Origin: Monodelphis domestica
Taxonomy: Eukaryota; Chordata; Mammalia; Didelphimorphia; Didelphidae
Length of the DNA: 64,000 bases
Reading direction: 5' to 3'
Assembly (NCBI RefSeq): GCF_027887165.1
Contig: NC_077232.1
Location: 12,378,755-12,442,754, forward strand
Made by a program: the position numbers and the translations under genes. Under the pieces are notes generated by a model. It was given only the letters and a program-made list of their open reading frames with translations, searched no databases and was not told where the DNA came from. Below are positions 1-40,262 of the stretch, in pieces. The first letter of the stretch is position 1. Each line of letters starts with the position of its first letter.

Positions 1-359
<359 letters not shown>

Positions 360-1126
360 ACCCGACTGTCACCCGCTGCCTCCCCTCCCCTCCCCTCCAG
401 CTGTGCCAGGCACTGCTCTGTCATTGCTGCTTCCCAAAGTTGGGTTAGAGCCGGGCCACTGATGGACAGGCCAGTGTGGCCCTCGGGGCGTCTCCGGAGC
501 CCAGGGCTCTGCCCGCCATGGGAAGCTCAGTCAACACTACGAGTTCCAAGTGGCGCCACCTCCTGTCCCTGCTGCTGCACCCACATTTACACTGGCCAAG
601 GGGCAGGAGGGGGCCGGCTGGCTGCTCTCCAGGGCCCTTGGGCTGCCTGGGGGGCACTTAGTACTCCACAAAGCTTTCCTTCCTAGTGACCCGTGATCAA
701 ACTCTAGTAGAAGTCAGATAAGCTGCAGAGCGAGAGGCGGCGTGGGCATGGGGGGCTGCACCTTCGAGGGGGAGGACCAGATGTTGGGAGACGTCAGGGC
801 AGACGTCGGCAGGAGCAGACGGTGACCATCTTTCCTCCCAGGGTGGCTCCGCTCCCCGTCAAGTTCCTTCCCAGCCTGCACTTTGTCCTTCAGTGCCTTT
901 GATCTCGAAGCTCTTTCCCCCGTCACGCTCCTTCCTTCTCCCCATTTCTTAGCAAAGCTCATTTGGAGAGAAATCTCGGGAGTCGTTTCCCCCACCCCAC
1001 CATAACCTGGGCTATCCCACCTAGGTAGGCCCCTACCGAGGACCTCAGCTCCAGGACCAGACGCCCTCGTTTGTGGTGCTGGTGGCACACCTTGGGTGTG
1101 GGGGGGTGCCAGATCCCCATGAGTAA

Positions 1127-1235
1127 GACGGACGGATGGATGGACAGACGGATCATTGAATTTCTGAAATGAATTTTTCTGAATTCGAAGAAAAAAATTC
1201 TGAAATGAATTCCACCCCCCCCCCCCCCCCCCCCC
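1127..1235. repeat. Short simple repeats: GAYG tetranucleotide, TCTGAAATGAAT direct repeat, 21-nt poly-C
   Basis: A GACGGATGGATGGACAGACGG-like tetranucleotide block (about 1128-1152) is followed by two copies of CTGAAATGAAT flanking an A-rich stretch, then an uninterrupted run of 21 C at 1215-1235. All lie inside the presumed VPS37C 3'UTR. Confidence 0.85.
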
Positions 1236-1555
1236 GCCTGGACCCCGGAGCTGCTATCGATTAGAAAGCTGAATGTACCTTGGACTGTCCAAAGCGGAAT
1301 TGCTAACGCCTTGGCAGCCCTGCATGGAGGGAGAGGTGTCGGTTTGGATTCTGGTGCTCAGCCATCGCCCTGACCCAAGCCCAAGCCCAGTGGGAACAAA
1401 GGCTTGGTCACGCCAGAGGAAGTTTTCTCAACATGTTGCCAAATTTTGTTTGCTTTCCTAGAAGTGATTTATAAAGAGAAATGGCCACAATGGGCTCTGT
1501 TGGCTTGGATGCTTCAGATGGGAGGGGGATGCCCCCATCTATGATTAATCAGCAT

Positions 1556-1561
1556 AATAAA
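1556..1561 (+). terminator. VPS37C: Candidate VPS37C polyadenylation signal AATAAA
   Basis: A canonical AATAAA about 1.2 kb after the VPS37C stop, with a GT/G-rich downstream element 25-45 nt later. This is the best-placed signal for the gene. Confidence 0.55.
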
Positions 1562-1580
1562 ACCAGGTGTACATGCAGCG

Positions 1581-3533
1581 CAGCGTTGGCTCTGGTGGGT
1601 GGGCAGAGTGAAGATGCTCCGAAGGCCCCGGCTCGATGGAGACACCTCCTCTCAGCGAGGTCCAGAAAGCCTCTGGGGCCTCGTTGGTGCACCACGCACT
1701 GGTTTCCTTTCTTGGCCATTAGCATCCTGTACCCTGCAGCCACCCTTCCCCTCTAACCCGCTGGGCCGGGCCCTCCCAGCCCTGCCTGGACAGCGTGCCG
1801 TTTGGTCAGCCTCCCTTGGGGCCCTGTGCATTCTCCGTGGAGCCGGGGATGGAGAATTCTGGCCTCGCCATGTGCTGGGTGACCCGTGAATGCGGCCTGC
1901 CCCTTCCACCCCGGGCCCATGAAAGCACATCAGGGGACAAGGCGGCCACTCGTTAGAGGGGTGGGGAGGAGGTGGTGACCCTTGAGAAGGGAGAGAGAGC
2001 TATTGCGTGGGCGAGTGTGCCCCGGCTGCAGAGTGAGCAGCCTTTCTGAGAGCTCGTCTTCTCAGCAGCAGGAGAAGGGCCACCTAAGAGGCCAACGTGA
2101 TCTCCGCCCTTTACTCTCGGGAATGAGTGGTGCCACCCTTGGTCAGCCATCTTTTGTGGCGAGAAAAGCGCCTCCCTCAGGGCTTTGAGGGGCTGACACT
2201 GACAGCTGTTATTGATTAGGATCAAGTCACAGAACTCGAAAGGACCCTAAATGTCCCCATTTTGTAGGTGGGGAAGTGGAGGCTCAGGGGCCCCGGCCTT
2301 GCAGTAAATAACAGGCTGGAGTTATACTCTGCTTTGACTCTGAAGACCTCGGGATAAACTCGTGTCTCTTGGGCCTGCCTGGCCACTTGGGGCACTCAAA
2401 GAGCCCGAGACAACTGCAGAGGAGGAAGGCGGCTGACCCCTAGCTGGAGACCAAGGCAAGGGCCCAGCCAAGCTCCTTATGAGAAGCGCAGCCCGACTCC
2501 AGCAGGTTTGGCTCCACTCATCATAGTGGGCTCCTGTGGTACATTCCTGGGCACCCCTGGGGAGACCTGATGAGTCCTGAAGACCCCTTTGGGCAGCAGG
2601 ATTTGGGGGTCCTTTGCACCGGTACCCCAAAGGGCAGTTTCTAGATGTTTATGGGCTAACTTTTTATTTAGAAGCTGTTCCGCTCACGCCCGCTTCCCTC
2701 CCACCCCCACGACGTCCCATTACTGACGAGCCTCTCGGATGCCCACTGACTTCCGGAGACACGAGGGGCTACGGGGCTACATCGTCATTCACCGCCTGGC
2801 CCGCTCACGGGAGACGCCTGCCTCCTCCGGGGTCAGCTGAACTGCCCGGAGTCCTGGGGACGTGCCGGACCCTTCGAGGAGGGGCAAACAGAGAACTAAA
2901 GACTATTGCAGGGCCCCCAGCCTGAGTTGGTGGTGCGGAGGAGGGAGGTTGGGACGCCTCCTCGGTGCTCCCGAGCTCAGGCATTCTCTGATTCCGAAGC
3001 GCGCCAGGCTCCGTGCTTGCCGCATCTTCCTGCTCCCTTCTCCGGCCTGCCGAGTGCCCCAGAGCGAGAGTGAGTTCCCTTATTAATGAGAGGCTCCTGG
3101 AGGGCTCCCCAAGAGTCCTGGAGGCTGGAAAAAGCCTCGCTCTAGCCGTCGGCTCCTCAGACTCTACTTACCCGGAGACTGAGATTGTGTTTGCTGGACT
3201 AGTGGCCGCAAGCGTGAGCGAGGGCTAGAGCGGCCAGCTGCGGGCCTGGACGAGCTCCCTTACGGAGGGCTCCAAGAAGGGCCCTTGGGCGAACATGGGC
3301 CCAGGAGAGGCCCGGAGGAGGCCGAGCATGGAGCCACGAAGAGTCGAATCAAGGCCCAGAGAGCGGAGCAGCCGCCCCACGGCTTCCCTCGTTCATAGGA
3401 ATGTGTTCTCCGTCTGGCTGTTATTTCTCCCTTCTTTCCAGAGGAATTCTCCCGCCACCCAGGGATGAGTGAAGGAAAGCTGCAGACCCACGAGGAAGGC
3501 CCACGGCTTGGTGTCAGGGCTGCCAGACCAGAG
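1581..3533. other. Intergenic DNA between convergent VPS37C and CD5, with a CpG-rich block
   Basis: No gene is recognised. A MIR-like relic lies near 2225-2300 (antisense motif resembling 'bits of ATTTTACAGATGAGGAAACTGAGG'). From about 2680 to 3300 the sequence is unique, GC-rich and contains many CpG dinucleotides, unlike most of the window. On the minus strand an AATAAA sits at 2668-2663. Confidence 0.6.
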
Positions 3534-4104
3534 TCATACACACTCATGCACACTCACACACTCACGCACACACACACTCATGCACACACACACTCATGCA
3601 CATGTGCACACACTCATGCACATGCACACACACGCACACACACAATCATGCATGTGCACACACTCACAGACACTGACACACACTCATGCACACACACATA
3701 CACACACACTCATGCACATGTGCACACATTCACACACATCCACATGCATACACACTCACGCACATGCACACACACTCATGCATTGCACACACATGTGCAC
3801 ATCCACACATACATACACATGCACACACACGCACATCCAGACACACACACACACTCATGCACATGTGCACACACAATCCACATGCATACACACTCACACT
3901 CATGCACATGCACACACTCATGCATTGCACACACATGTGCACATCCACACATACATACACATGCACACACGCACATCCAGACACACTCACACACACTCAT
4001 GTACATGTGCACACACGCGTGCACATCCACACATACATACACATGCACACACACGCACATCCACACACACACACTCATGCACACGCACACGCACATGCAC
4101 ATGG
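3534..4104. repeat. CA-rich minisatellite with higher-order units
   Basis: About 570 bp of CACACA interspersed with CATGCA, CATGTGCAC and CATACATACAC variants. A longer unit containing CATTGCACACACATGTGCAC is repeated at 3781 and 3923 (period 142 bp), with a partial third copy near 4019. The His/Thr-rich open frames across it are repeat artefacts. Confidence 0.93.
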
Positions 4105-4206
4105 CTAATATAAACAGGCTGCGTTTCTCCAGCTGGCAGCCATTCCCCCTTCTTGTCTAGAATCTCTGAAATGAAATCTCAGGGACGTCTGGTCTTCTCA
4201 GGTTGT

Positions 4207-4212
4207 AATAAA
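4207..4212 (+). terminator. Distal AATAAA, possible alternative VPS37C polyadenylation signal
   Basis: AATAAA in the + orientation just after the CA-rich repeat. The downstream region is not clearly GT-rich, so this is a weaker candidate than 1556-1561. Confidence 0.3.
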
Positions 4213-4775
4213 AAGCATTATTTACACAGAACATGAAAGACCTTCTTTCCCAGTGACCCCCCGAGAATCCCTCCCTGTTCCTCAGCAGGGGGCTGGAGAG
4301 TGGGGGAGGGGAGCAGGGAAGGCCGCCCCTTCCCCACAGCCCTGCCCAGGCGGCCCAGGCGGCCCAGGAGGATGCTGGGGAAGCCGGGCCCGCGCGTCTG
4401 GAGGGGCTTCATCGCAGGGCCCGACCCTTCCCCGAGGGGAAGCTGGCGTGAGTGGGCCAGGGAGGGCCCTGCCTTTCGCACAGGGCAAAGCCTGGGAGGA
4501 GGGGAGGAGGCTTTCCCTGGCTTGGGTCTGGGGTGAAGAAGAGGCCAGGCGGGGAATGGCAGGGAGACACGGAAGTGGCAATCTCGCTTCGTTCTGCCCC
4601 TTCACAGCAGGACGGAGAGTCGGGAAATGGTGCCAAGGTGATGAGTGCAGAAGATTCTCAGGAATAACGTCTCGTGCCTGGAGACACTCTGGCTGGACAA
4701 GAAGAGAACAGCGGGTCAAAGGAGGAGCACCATCAGGCCCCTGTGTGTGAACTGGAAGCCGGCGCAATAGAAATG

Positions 4776-4932
4776 ACAATCGGCACGAGGCCTGGGGACG
4801 GGAGGTCCTGGGTTCCAGTCTGGCCTCAGACGCTCCCTCGCTGGGTGACCCTGGGCGAGTCCCTGAACCCCCATGGCCCAGCCCTGACCACTCTTCTGCC
4901 TTGGAACAATACGCAGGTCGGGGTAAAAAACT
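4776..4932 (+). mobile_element. tRNA-derived marsupial SINE, family A (5' truncated)
   Basis: Contains the diagnostic order: GGTCCTGGGTTCC, TCTGGCCTCAGACGCTCCC, GGTGACCCTGGGC, CCACTCTTCTGCCTTGGAAC, ending in GGGTAAAAAAC. Confidence 0.88.
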
Positions 4933-5992
4933 AAACAGGAACTTTGGGGGAGTTTTGTGGAAGCCACAGAGGACACAGGAAAAGTCGAGACTCGGAAAGG
5001 CATTCGTGACCCAAAATGTACAATAAGATGCTGTAAACACCCCATAAAAGACATCCAAAATTCAGACTTTCCTCTGGCACAAAGGGGGACCAAAGGCCTA
5101 GGCCGGGGCATTGCACCCCAAATCGAGATCACTGATGGGTCTCCTGGAACCCCGCAGGCTTCATTCGTGCATGGAAGCATCGTCGTCTTTTGAGGAAGGT
5201 CCAGGAGTCTCAGCACGTGCTACAGGGTCCAGGACCCCAAGCAAGGAAGCGCCGCTCTGAGGGCTCCTCTACGCAGGACCAAGAAGGCTCCCCTTCCCCG
5301 TCCTGAGAGAGACTCGCCTCTGAGAATGCCGGGAAACACTGACCGTTGAGGAGGGTCGGGGGAGGGGACCGCCTCGGTCACCCGCGGGACACTGGGCTGG
5401 CCCCATCGACCCTCAGGAAAGAGGGAGGACGAGGCGCGGGGGTGAAGCGAGCGATGCCTCACAGGGATCCGGAGAATGGCCCCTGGGGCAAGATGGCGGA
5501 CGGGTGAGGGGAACTTGGGCTTGCAATTTCCAAAAATGGAATCATGAAAAAACACCAACTTTTTTTAATGGGTAGAAATTGGAATATTGCTCAGATTGGG
5601 AAACTGAGGCCAGGAGAAGGGAAATGCCTGGCCTGGTCATAGGCATAGTTAGTAGAAGGGGCAGGTTGGACCCCCATGGCCCCTTGGGTCCAGATCTAGG
5701 CTTCTGCCACTGCAGGGTGGATACCTGGACCCAAGGAGCCTTGGTGCCTTCATACATCCCAGGAGCCTAGCTTTGGGGTCCTGTGGGAGCCACTGCCCAT
5801 TTGGGTCCAGTGTCCTCCTGCACCATCTGTGAGTCAGCTGCTGTAGCTGCCCTCGGGGGCAGGGGCATTCCAAAGTGGAAAAAGAACATCTTGAAGCACT
5901 TAAGGGAGTTCTCTGTGCCCGGAATGGCCCCAGCGTACACGAGACGTCGAAGGTCTATCTCTGTCATGGTCCCACGGCATCCGTCTTAGGAC

Positions 5993-6240
5993 AGCTTTGA
6001 GTCATGCAAAGAATGCTTGACTCGGACTCAGAATCCTGGGTTCAAGTGCTGCTCTGATACTTGTGATCTTGAGCACATAGCTCACTTCCTCTTGGAGGAT
6101 GGAGAAGAAAAAGCATCAGACTTGGAGAAAGGAGACCCGGGTTTGAGTGCCAGCTCGTGGTGACCTCTGGCAAGTTGCTGTGTCTCCACGCGTGAGTTTC
6201 CTCATTAGAGATGGGGATGGCAACGTACCTTCACCCTCAG
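5993..6240 (+). mobile_element. CORE-SINE/MIR-like relics
   Basis: Two adjacent degraded copies with the tRNA B-box-like GGGTTCAAGTGC / GGGTTTGAGTGC, then GTGATCTTGAGC and a pyrimidine-rich CCTC segment ending in GAGATGGGGATGG. Confidence 0.65.
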
Positions 6241-6689
6241 GTGGACAGCAAAAGCCAACTAAAATGCTTCTAAGGGCTCGGAAAACCTTTAAACATTAGA
6301 GAAGCTGAGCTGTGATTCCCTACCGGGGGCCGTCTCAAGATCGCTCTCTGCACCCAGCCAGGCTGCTCCTCGGACACAGCACATGGTCCAAGGCAGACGG
6401 CCGATGGTCTGGTGCCTGTCCAGTATGGTGGACCCACTGCAGAGTCCTCAAGTGAGCTCTCAGTAGGGGCTGCTGTGCCACCCAAGTCACCGGACCCCTC
6501 TGAACCCCAGTTTCCTCATCTATAAAGTCAGGCTAAGAGAGTGACCTCACAGGGGAGGGGAGGACCAGATGAGATAACGAACACTTAACATGCCAGAGAC
6601 ACATCTGTTATTATGATCAACTCCATGATCTCCCTCCTCTGATCTATAAGCCGTGGGACAATAGACCAAGGAGAGATGGGAGGGATGGG

Positions 6690-6845
6690 AGAAGCTGTCC
6701 AGTTCAACCCCATCACTTTACAGATAAGGAAACTGAGGGCTGGGGAGTCAAAATGATTCTGGAAGTCTCCTAGATGGTAAATACCAGAGGCAGGATTTGA
6801 ATCCAGGCCCTCTGAGTCCTGAGCCAAGTTCTTCCCATGATTCTA
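6690..6845 (-). mobile_element. CORE-SINE/MIR-like relic, antisense
   Basis: Reads CTTTACAGATAAGGAAACTG ... GATTTGAATCCAGG on the + strand, which is the reverse complement of the common CORE-SINE head plus core. Confidence 0.65.
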
Positions 6846-7296
6846 GGCTGTGGCCATCTTTCCATGGGTCATTACCAGTGAAACCACTTCCTCTATGGGG
6901 GCTGTTCAGCCAGACAGAGCCTTCCCTCTCAAGCCCTCTGAGGTGCTGACAGCAGAGGCGTCTCCTTAGTCCCAGCTAAGATCCTGCCCATTAGGAGAAG
7001 CTTTTCCCAGTCCCCCTTAGCGCTGGTGTCTTCCCTCTGCGATTTCCCCATTTATCCTGTGTTTCTGGTTTGTCCCCAGCTCTCTCTCTCTCTCACTAGA
7101 GAGCTCTTGGAGAGCAATGACTGGCTTTTGCATCTCTGAAGGGTAATAATCCCTGACTCCCAACAGGGGCTTAAACATGCTTGTTGGCTTGTCTTTGACT
7201 CATCTCTCCTGCGTCTGCCATGATGCCGGGCTCACGGGGCTGCCAGGGAGGCAAAGCTGGGCCCTTTGGGAATCGGGCTGCAGTTGGACTCACCTG

Positions 7297-36624
<29,328 letters not shown>

Positions 36625-36850
36625 GGGCAGAGCGCTTCTCCGGCCTGAGGGGAGCCGGTGGGCAGGGTGTCTGCTCCTCGGTGCTCTGCTCCCCAGAAAG
36701 AAGGAGGAGGATGGGGGGGTGGCGTCGTGGGCTTCTGCGTCACTTGTATTTGAAGACTGAACTGCCAACTTCCTCCAAAGCAAACCACCCTCCCTGGCCC
36801 GGGCTCATGAGCCTACTGGCGAGCCAGCAGCCGGCTTCCTCTCCTTGATT
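36625..36850 (-). promoter_or_regulatory. CD5: Putative CD5 promoter and 5'UTR
   Basis: Read on the minus strand upstream of the ATG there are two ETS-core motifs, GGAGGAAGTT (36776-36767) and AGAGGAAGCC (36844-36835 region). A CRE/AP-1-like GTGACGCA lies at 36743-36736, with an AT-rich CAAATACA just downstream-facing (about 36752-36745). No proper TATA box is visible. Mammalian CD5 promoters are described as TATA-poor and dependent on Ets and E-box sites, so the ETS motifs fit. The transcription start is not determinable. Confidence 0.5.
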
Positions 36851-37609
36851 CTTGAGGGCTGCTGGGCTCCCAGTCCCTGAGCTGGAGGGGGAGGCCAGCC
36901 TTGGCCGGGGCTGGGAGCAGGGGGTGGAGGAGCCGGGGCACCCCTAGACCACAGTTAGCTCTGGGAGCCTTAAATGGGTCCCAGAGGAGGAGTCAGTCAT
37001 GTGTCTGGAGGACCAGGGACCTGAGACCTGGGCGTCCTAGCCAAGGTCCTGGGGTCCCAGCCAGGGCCACCTTAGGGCCACATGGGGGGGACAGCTCTGA
37101 GGAGGTGGCTGCATTAGGGGCCTCCCCTCCTCGCCTTGGGGTGACTTCCTGCTCCCTGAGGGGGACCCCAGGGGCAAAAAGATGTGTTTGGGTTGTGCCC
37201 ATCAGCACGGGGAGGGGGACAGAGTGGGCTTGCTTCTGGGTGCTCACTGGGGTGTTCACATATGCCTTTCTCCGTCTGCACTGACTTCCTATCTTCCCCA
37301 TGTGGCTACTGTTTGAGGCTTTTTCTTCAGAGGAAACAGGAAATAATCCCCCTGTTCTCTGTGCACCATGGGCTGGGGCTCAAGCTGCTGGAGAGGTGGG
37401 GAGGGAGGAGGCCTGGCTGGGGCCTGGGACAGGGTCTGGGGCCCCCAACTTAGTCAAGGGAGACAGCAAGGGGAAAAAAGAACTCCATTTAGAATCACAA
37501 GACCTGAGTTCAAATCAACGCCTCTGACACTTTCTACCTTGGACCATTGGGCAAAAAAACTTCACTTTTCTGGGCTTTTGGTTCCTTTCTATAAAATAGG
37601 ATGGTTGTC

Positions 37610-38050
37610 AGTCAGTCAAGGATCATTTACTAAGCGTCCAGGTGTCAGGCACTGTGCTAAGCATTGGGGATGCAAAGAGACAGGAAAAAGAGGACTTGAC
37701 CTCAAGGAGCTTCCATTCTAACAAGGGAGATACCATGCCACCAACTATGTACGTGTTATAGGGAATATGGGGTTGATGGCAGGTAGGGAAGGCACTGAGG
37801 GTAGGGGACCAAGAAAGGCAGAGGTAAGATCTGGACTGTCTCGAAGTGGGGCTAGAGGCAGAAATGAGGAAGGAGGCCTGGGAGACAGCCAGAGGAGACG
37901 CAGAAAGTCGTGGCTTGTGTGTGAGCCTCAGCAAGAAGACCAAATCCTGGGGTCCCTTTTAGGGAGGGTGGGAAGGGTCATGTCCTGAAGGACCTTAAAT
38001 GCCAGAGTGAGGAATTTGTATTTGAATTTGGAGGAAATGGGGAGCCAGAA
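37610..38050 (+). repeat. Dispersed repeat, unclassified family
   Basis: GATCATTTACTAAGCGTCCA, GGCACTGTGCTAAGCATTGG, GACTTGACCTCAAGGAGCTT and CTGAAGGACCTTAAATGCC. This is the longest copy of this family in the window. Confidence 0.65.
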
Positions 38051-38387
38051 GTGTTTATTGAGTACTGAGTGACACAGTCACTAATAAGTAGTGGAGCCAG
38101 GAACAGAATTTAGATCATGGGATCAAAATCATGGATTCGGGAGCAGAAGGGACCTGAGAGTACAAAGAAAGAAACGGAGGCCTAGAGATAGTAGGAAAAG
38201 TTTTGAGGTCACAAAGAGGCAGACTTTGAATTCGAACCCAGGTTCCAGATGCATTTCCCTTCCTATCACACCAGGCCAACTTTTTGATTATAGGTAAAAA
38301 GCAAAGATCTAAGAAAAGAAACCAGAGCTGGAACCATAGTGAAGATTTAGTTATTTTTTTTTACCTTGAGCAAAAATAACTGGTAGG

Positions 38388-38600
38388 AGGGCAGCTGGGT
38401 GGTTCAGTGGATTGAGAACCAGGCCTAGAGACAGGAGGTCCTGAGTTCAAATCTGGCCTCAGATACTTCCTAGCTGAGTGACCCTGGGCAAGTCATTTGA
38501 CCCTCATTGACTAGCCCTTATCACTCTTCTGCCTTAGAACCAATACAGAGTGTTGATTCCAAGATAGAAGGTGAAGGTTTAAAAAGAAAAAAGAAAAAAA
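38388..38600 (+). mobile_element. tRNA-derived marsupial SINE, family A
   Basis: GGGCAGCTGGGTGGTTCAGT, GAGTTCAAATCTGGCCTCAG, ATCACTCTTCTGCCTTAGAA, ending GTGAAGGTTTAAAAAG. Confidence 0.94.
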
Positions 38601-39359
38601 TGACTGGTAGAGGCAGGGGTGGTGGAGGAGCAGAAGACAGTCTGAGGGGAAGGGAGTACCAATGGGCCACAGTCATGCTTGGAGAGCAGGTAGTCCAGCT
38701 GCAAGTTGGGAGATGTGGGGAGGCAGGACTCAAAGAGGGGCCCAGCCATAACAGGTCCTCCTGGGAAGAAGCTCACCCAAAGCCAGTTCTAGATTCTGGT
38801 CCTGCCCTTGACCCATCAACAAATGGGCTTTTACTGGGAAGACTCAGACACAGTCCTGAGTTTGTTAGGGGAGACAAGGTAATTATCTGGGAATGGATTA
38901 ACTCTTAATTAGTGTAGATCTTCAAGGGGTTTACCTTACCATAGCACCCTGGGGATTAATATCCCCATTTTTCAGGTGAGTAAATGAGGCTCAGAGGGGA
39001 TAAATGGCTATCAAAGCCATGCTGCTAATAAGTTCCATTGCCAAGAGTGGAACCCAGGTGTCCAGACTCAACAATACTCTCCTAGGCACTGGGAAGACAA
39101 CTCTTCTTAGAAAAAGGGGAGAATTGGGGTACATAGACTCTAAAGTTCCTTCTGGATCTGATGTTCCAGTTTCCAAGGATATTTTCAGTTTTAATACTCC
39201 ATGTTCCGTGTTCCAACAACCATTCCAGCTCTGATATTCTCTGTTCTATGTTCTGAAGTCCTTTCTAGCTTTGACACCCACCCAATCAATTAATCAATGA
39301 GCATTTATTAAGGTAGTTAGGCATAGGGGGCTATAGAGCTTGGAATATGGAGTCAGAAA

Positions 39360-39893
39360 TCCTGCCTTAGGATGCCCTTTGGTCGGGGAACGACTGAACA
39401 AATTGTGGTATCTGTTGGGGATGGAATACTATTGTGCTTAAAGGAATAATGAACTGGAGGGATTCCACGTGAACTGGAAGGACCTCCAGGAACTGAAGCA
39501 GAGTGAAAGGAGCAGAACCAGGGGAACATTACACTGTGGCACAGTCGAATGTAACTGACTAGTAAGTATGCCCTGACCCAGGACAGTTCTGAGGGATTCA
39601 TGAGAAAGAAGCTCTCCGCATCCAGAGAAAGAACTGTGGGAGTAGAAACGCAGAAGAAAAACAACTGCTTGTTCACATGGGTCGATGGATATATGATTGG
39701 GGATGTAGACTCTAGTGCAAATATTAATAAAATGGAAATAGATCTTGATCAGTGAAACATGTAAAACCCAGTGGAATTGCTTGTTGTCTACAGGAGGAGG
39801 GTGGGAGAAGGGGAGGGAAAGAACATGAATCATGGAATCATGGAAGAATCTTCAAAATTAATTACATAAATAAACTGAAAAAAAAAAAGAAAT
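39360..39893 (+). mobile_element. LINE-1 3' end with poly-A tail
   Basis: GGATGCCCTTTGGTCGGGGA, GAACTGGAAGGACCTCCAGG, CATCCAGAGAAAGAACTGTGG, TTGATCAGTGAAACATGT and a terminal CTGAAAAAAAAAAAG. It is typical of a marsupial L1 3' UTR, and its reverse complement recurs at 46690-47030 and 49565-49965. Confidence 0.88.
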
Positions 39894-40080
39894 CCTGTCC
39901 CAGATGCTCTCCAGCTGTAGAGTCCTGGGCCAGTCATTTAACCCCTTTGTGCCTCAGTTTTATCACCTGTAAAATGGGGATAACCATATTATCTATCTCA
40001 CAGGGTTGTTGTGAGGATCAAATGAGTTAAAATATATGAAGTGCTTCACAAATTTTAAAGATCTATACAAATGCTGGCCA
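39894..40080 (+). mobile_element. CORE-SINE/MIR-like copy
   Basis: CAGCTGTAGAGTCCTGGGCC, GTGCCTCAGTTTTATCACC, TGTAAAATGGGGATAACC, GGTTGTTGTGAGGATCAAAT. Confidence 0.8.
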
Positions 40081-40262
40081 CCATGACCATCCATCATCAC
40101 CACCACCACCATCGTGACCATCATCATCATCATGACCATCATTACCATTACTATTGTCATCATCACCATCATCACCACCATCATCACCATCGTCATCACC
40201 ATCACCATCGTCATCATCATCATCATCATCATTGTCATCACCACCATCATTTTAATCATTAT
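40081..40262. repeat. CAT/CAC trinucleotide repeat
   Basis: About 180 bp of CATCATCAC and CACCACCAT variants at the 3' end of the preceding CORE-SINE. The His-rich frame is an artefact. Confidence 0.95.

Larger units (their letters stand above)
360..1580 (+). other. VPS37C: VPS37C 3' untranslated region (inferred extent)
   Basis: No convincing coding frame follows the VPS37C stop. The sequence is fairly GC-rich and mostly unique. The extent is inferred from the first canonical AATAAA on the + strand at 1556-1561, followed by GT-rich sequence (TGGCTCTGGTGGGTGGG around 1587-1603). A longer 3'UTR ending near the AATAAA at 4207-4212 cannot be excluded. Confidence 0.6.
4105..7293. other. Region downstream of the CD5 stop exon; probably contains the terminal CD5 3'UTR exon
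   Basis: A strong splice donor directly after the CD5 stop codon implies a further non-coding exon at lower coordinates. I could not delimit it. On the minus strand an ATTAAA lies at 5569-5564 and an AATAAA at 2668-2663; either could end the transcript. The stretch also holds a SINE (4776-4932), CORE-SINE relics (5993-6240, 6480-6845) and otherwise unique sequence. A perfect YY1-type motif AAGATGGCGGA is at 5490-5500. Confidence 0.5.
36851..39355. other. Intergenic DNA upstream of CD5, first segment
   Basis: 36.9-37.5 kb is unique and GC-rich, and may hold further CD5 regulatory sequence. 37610-38050 is a dispersed repeat of the AGCATTTATTAAGCAC type. 38388-38600 is a family A SINE. 39150-39275 carries a short array of TTCTAAGTTCC-type units. 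No gene seen. Confidence 0.6.

Noticed and set aside
3465..4160. 231-residue His/Thr-rich open frame
   Set aside because: It is a translation of the CA-rich minisatellite, without codon bias or homology.
4282..5058. 258-residue minus-strand open frame
   Set aside because: It crosses a SINE and unique GC-rich DNA with no recognisable domain, splice context or family; it is probably chance openness in GC-rich DNA.
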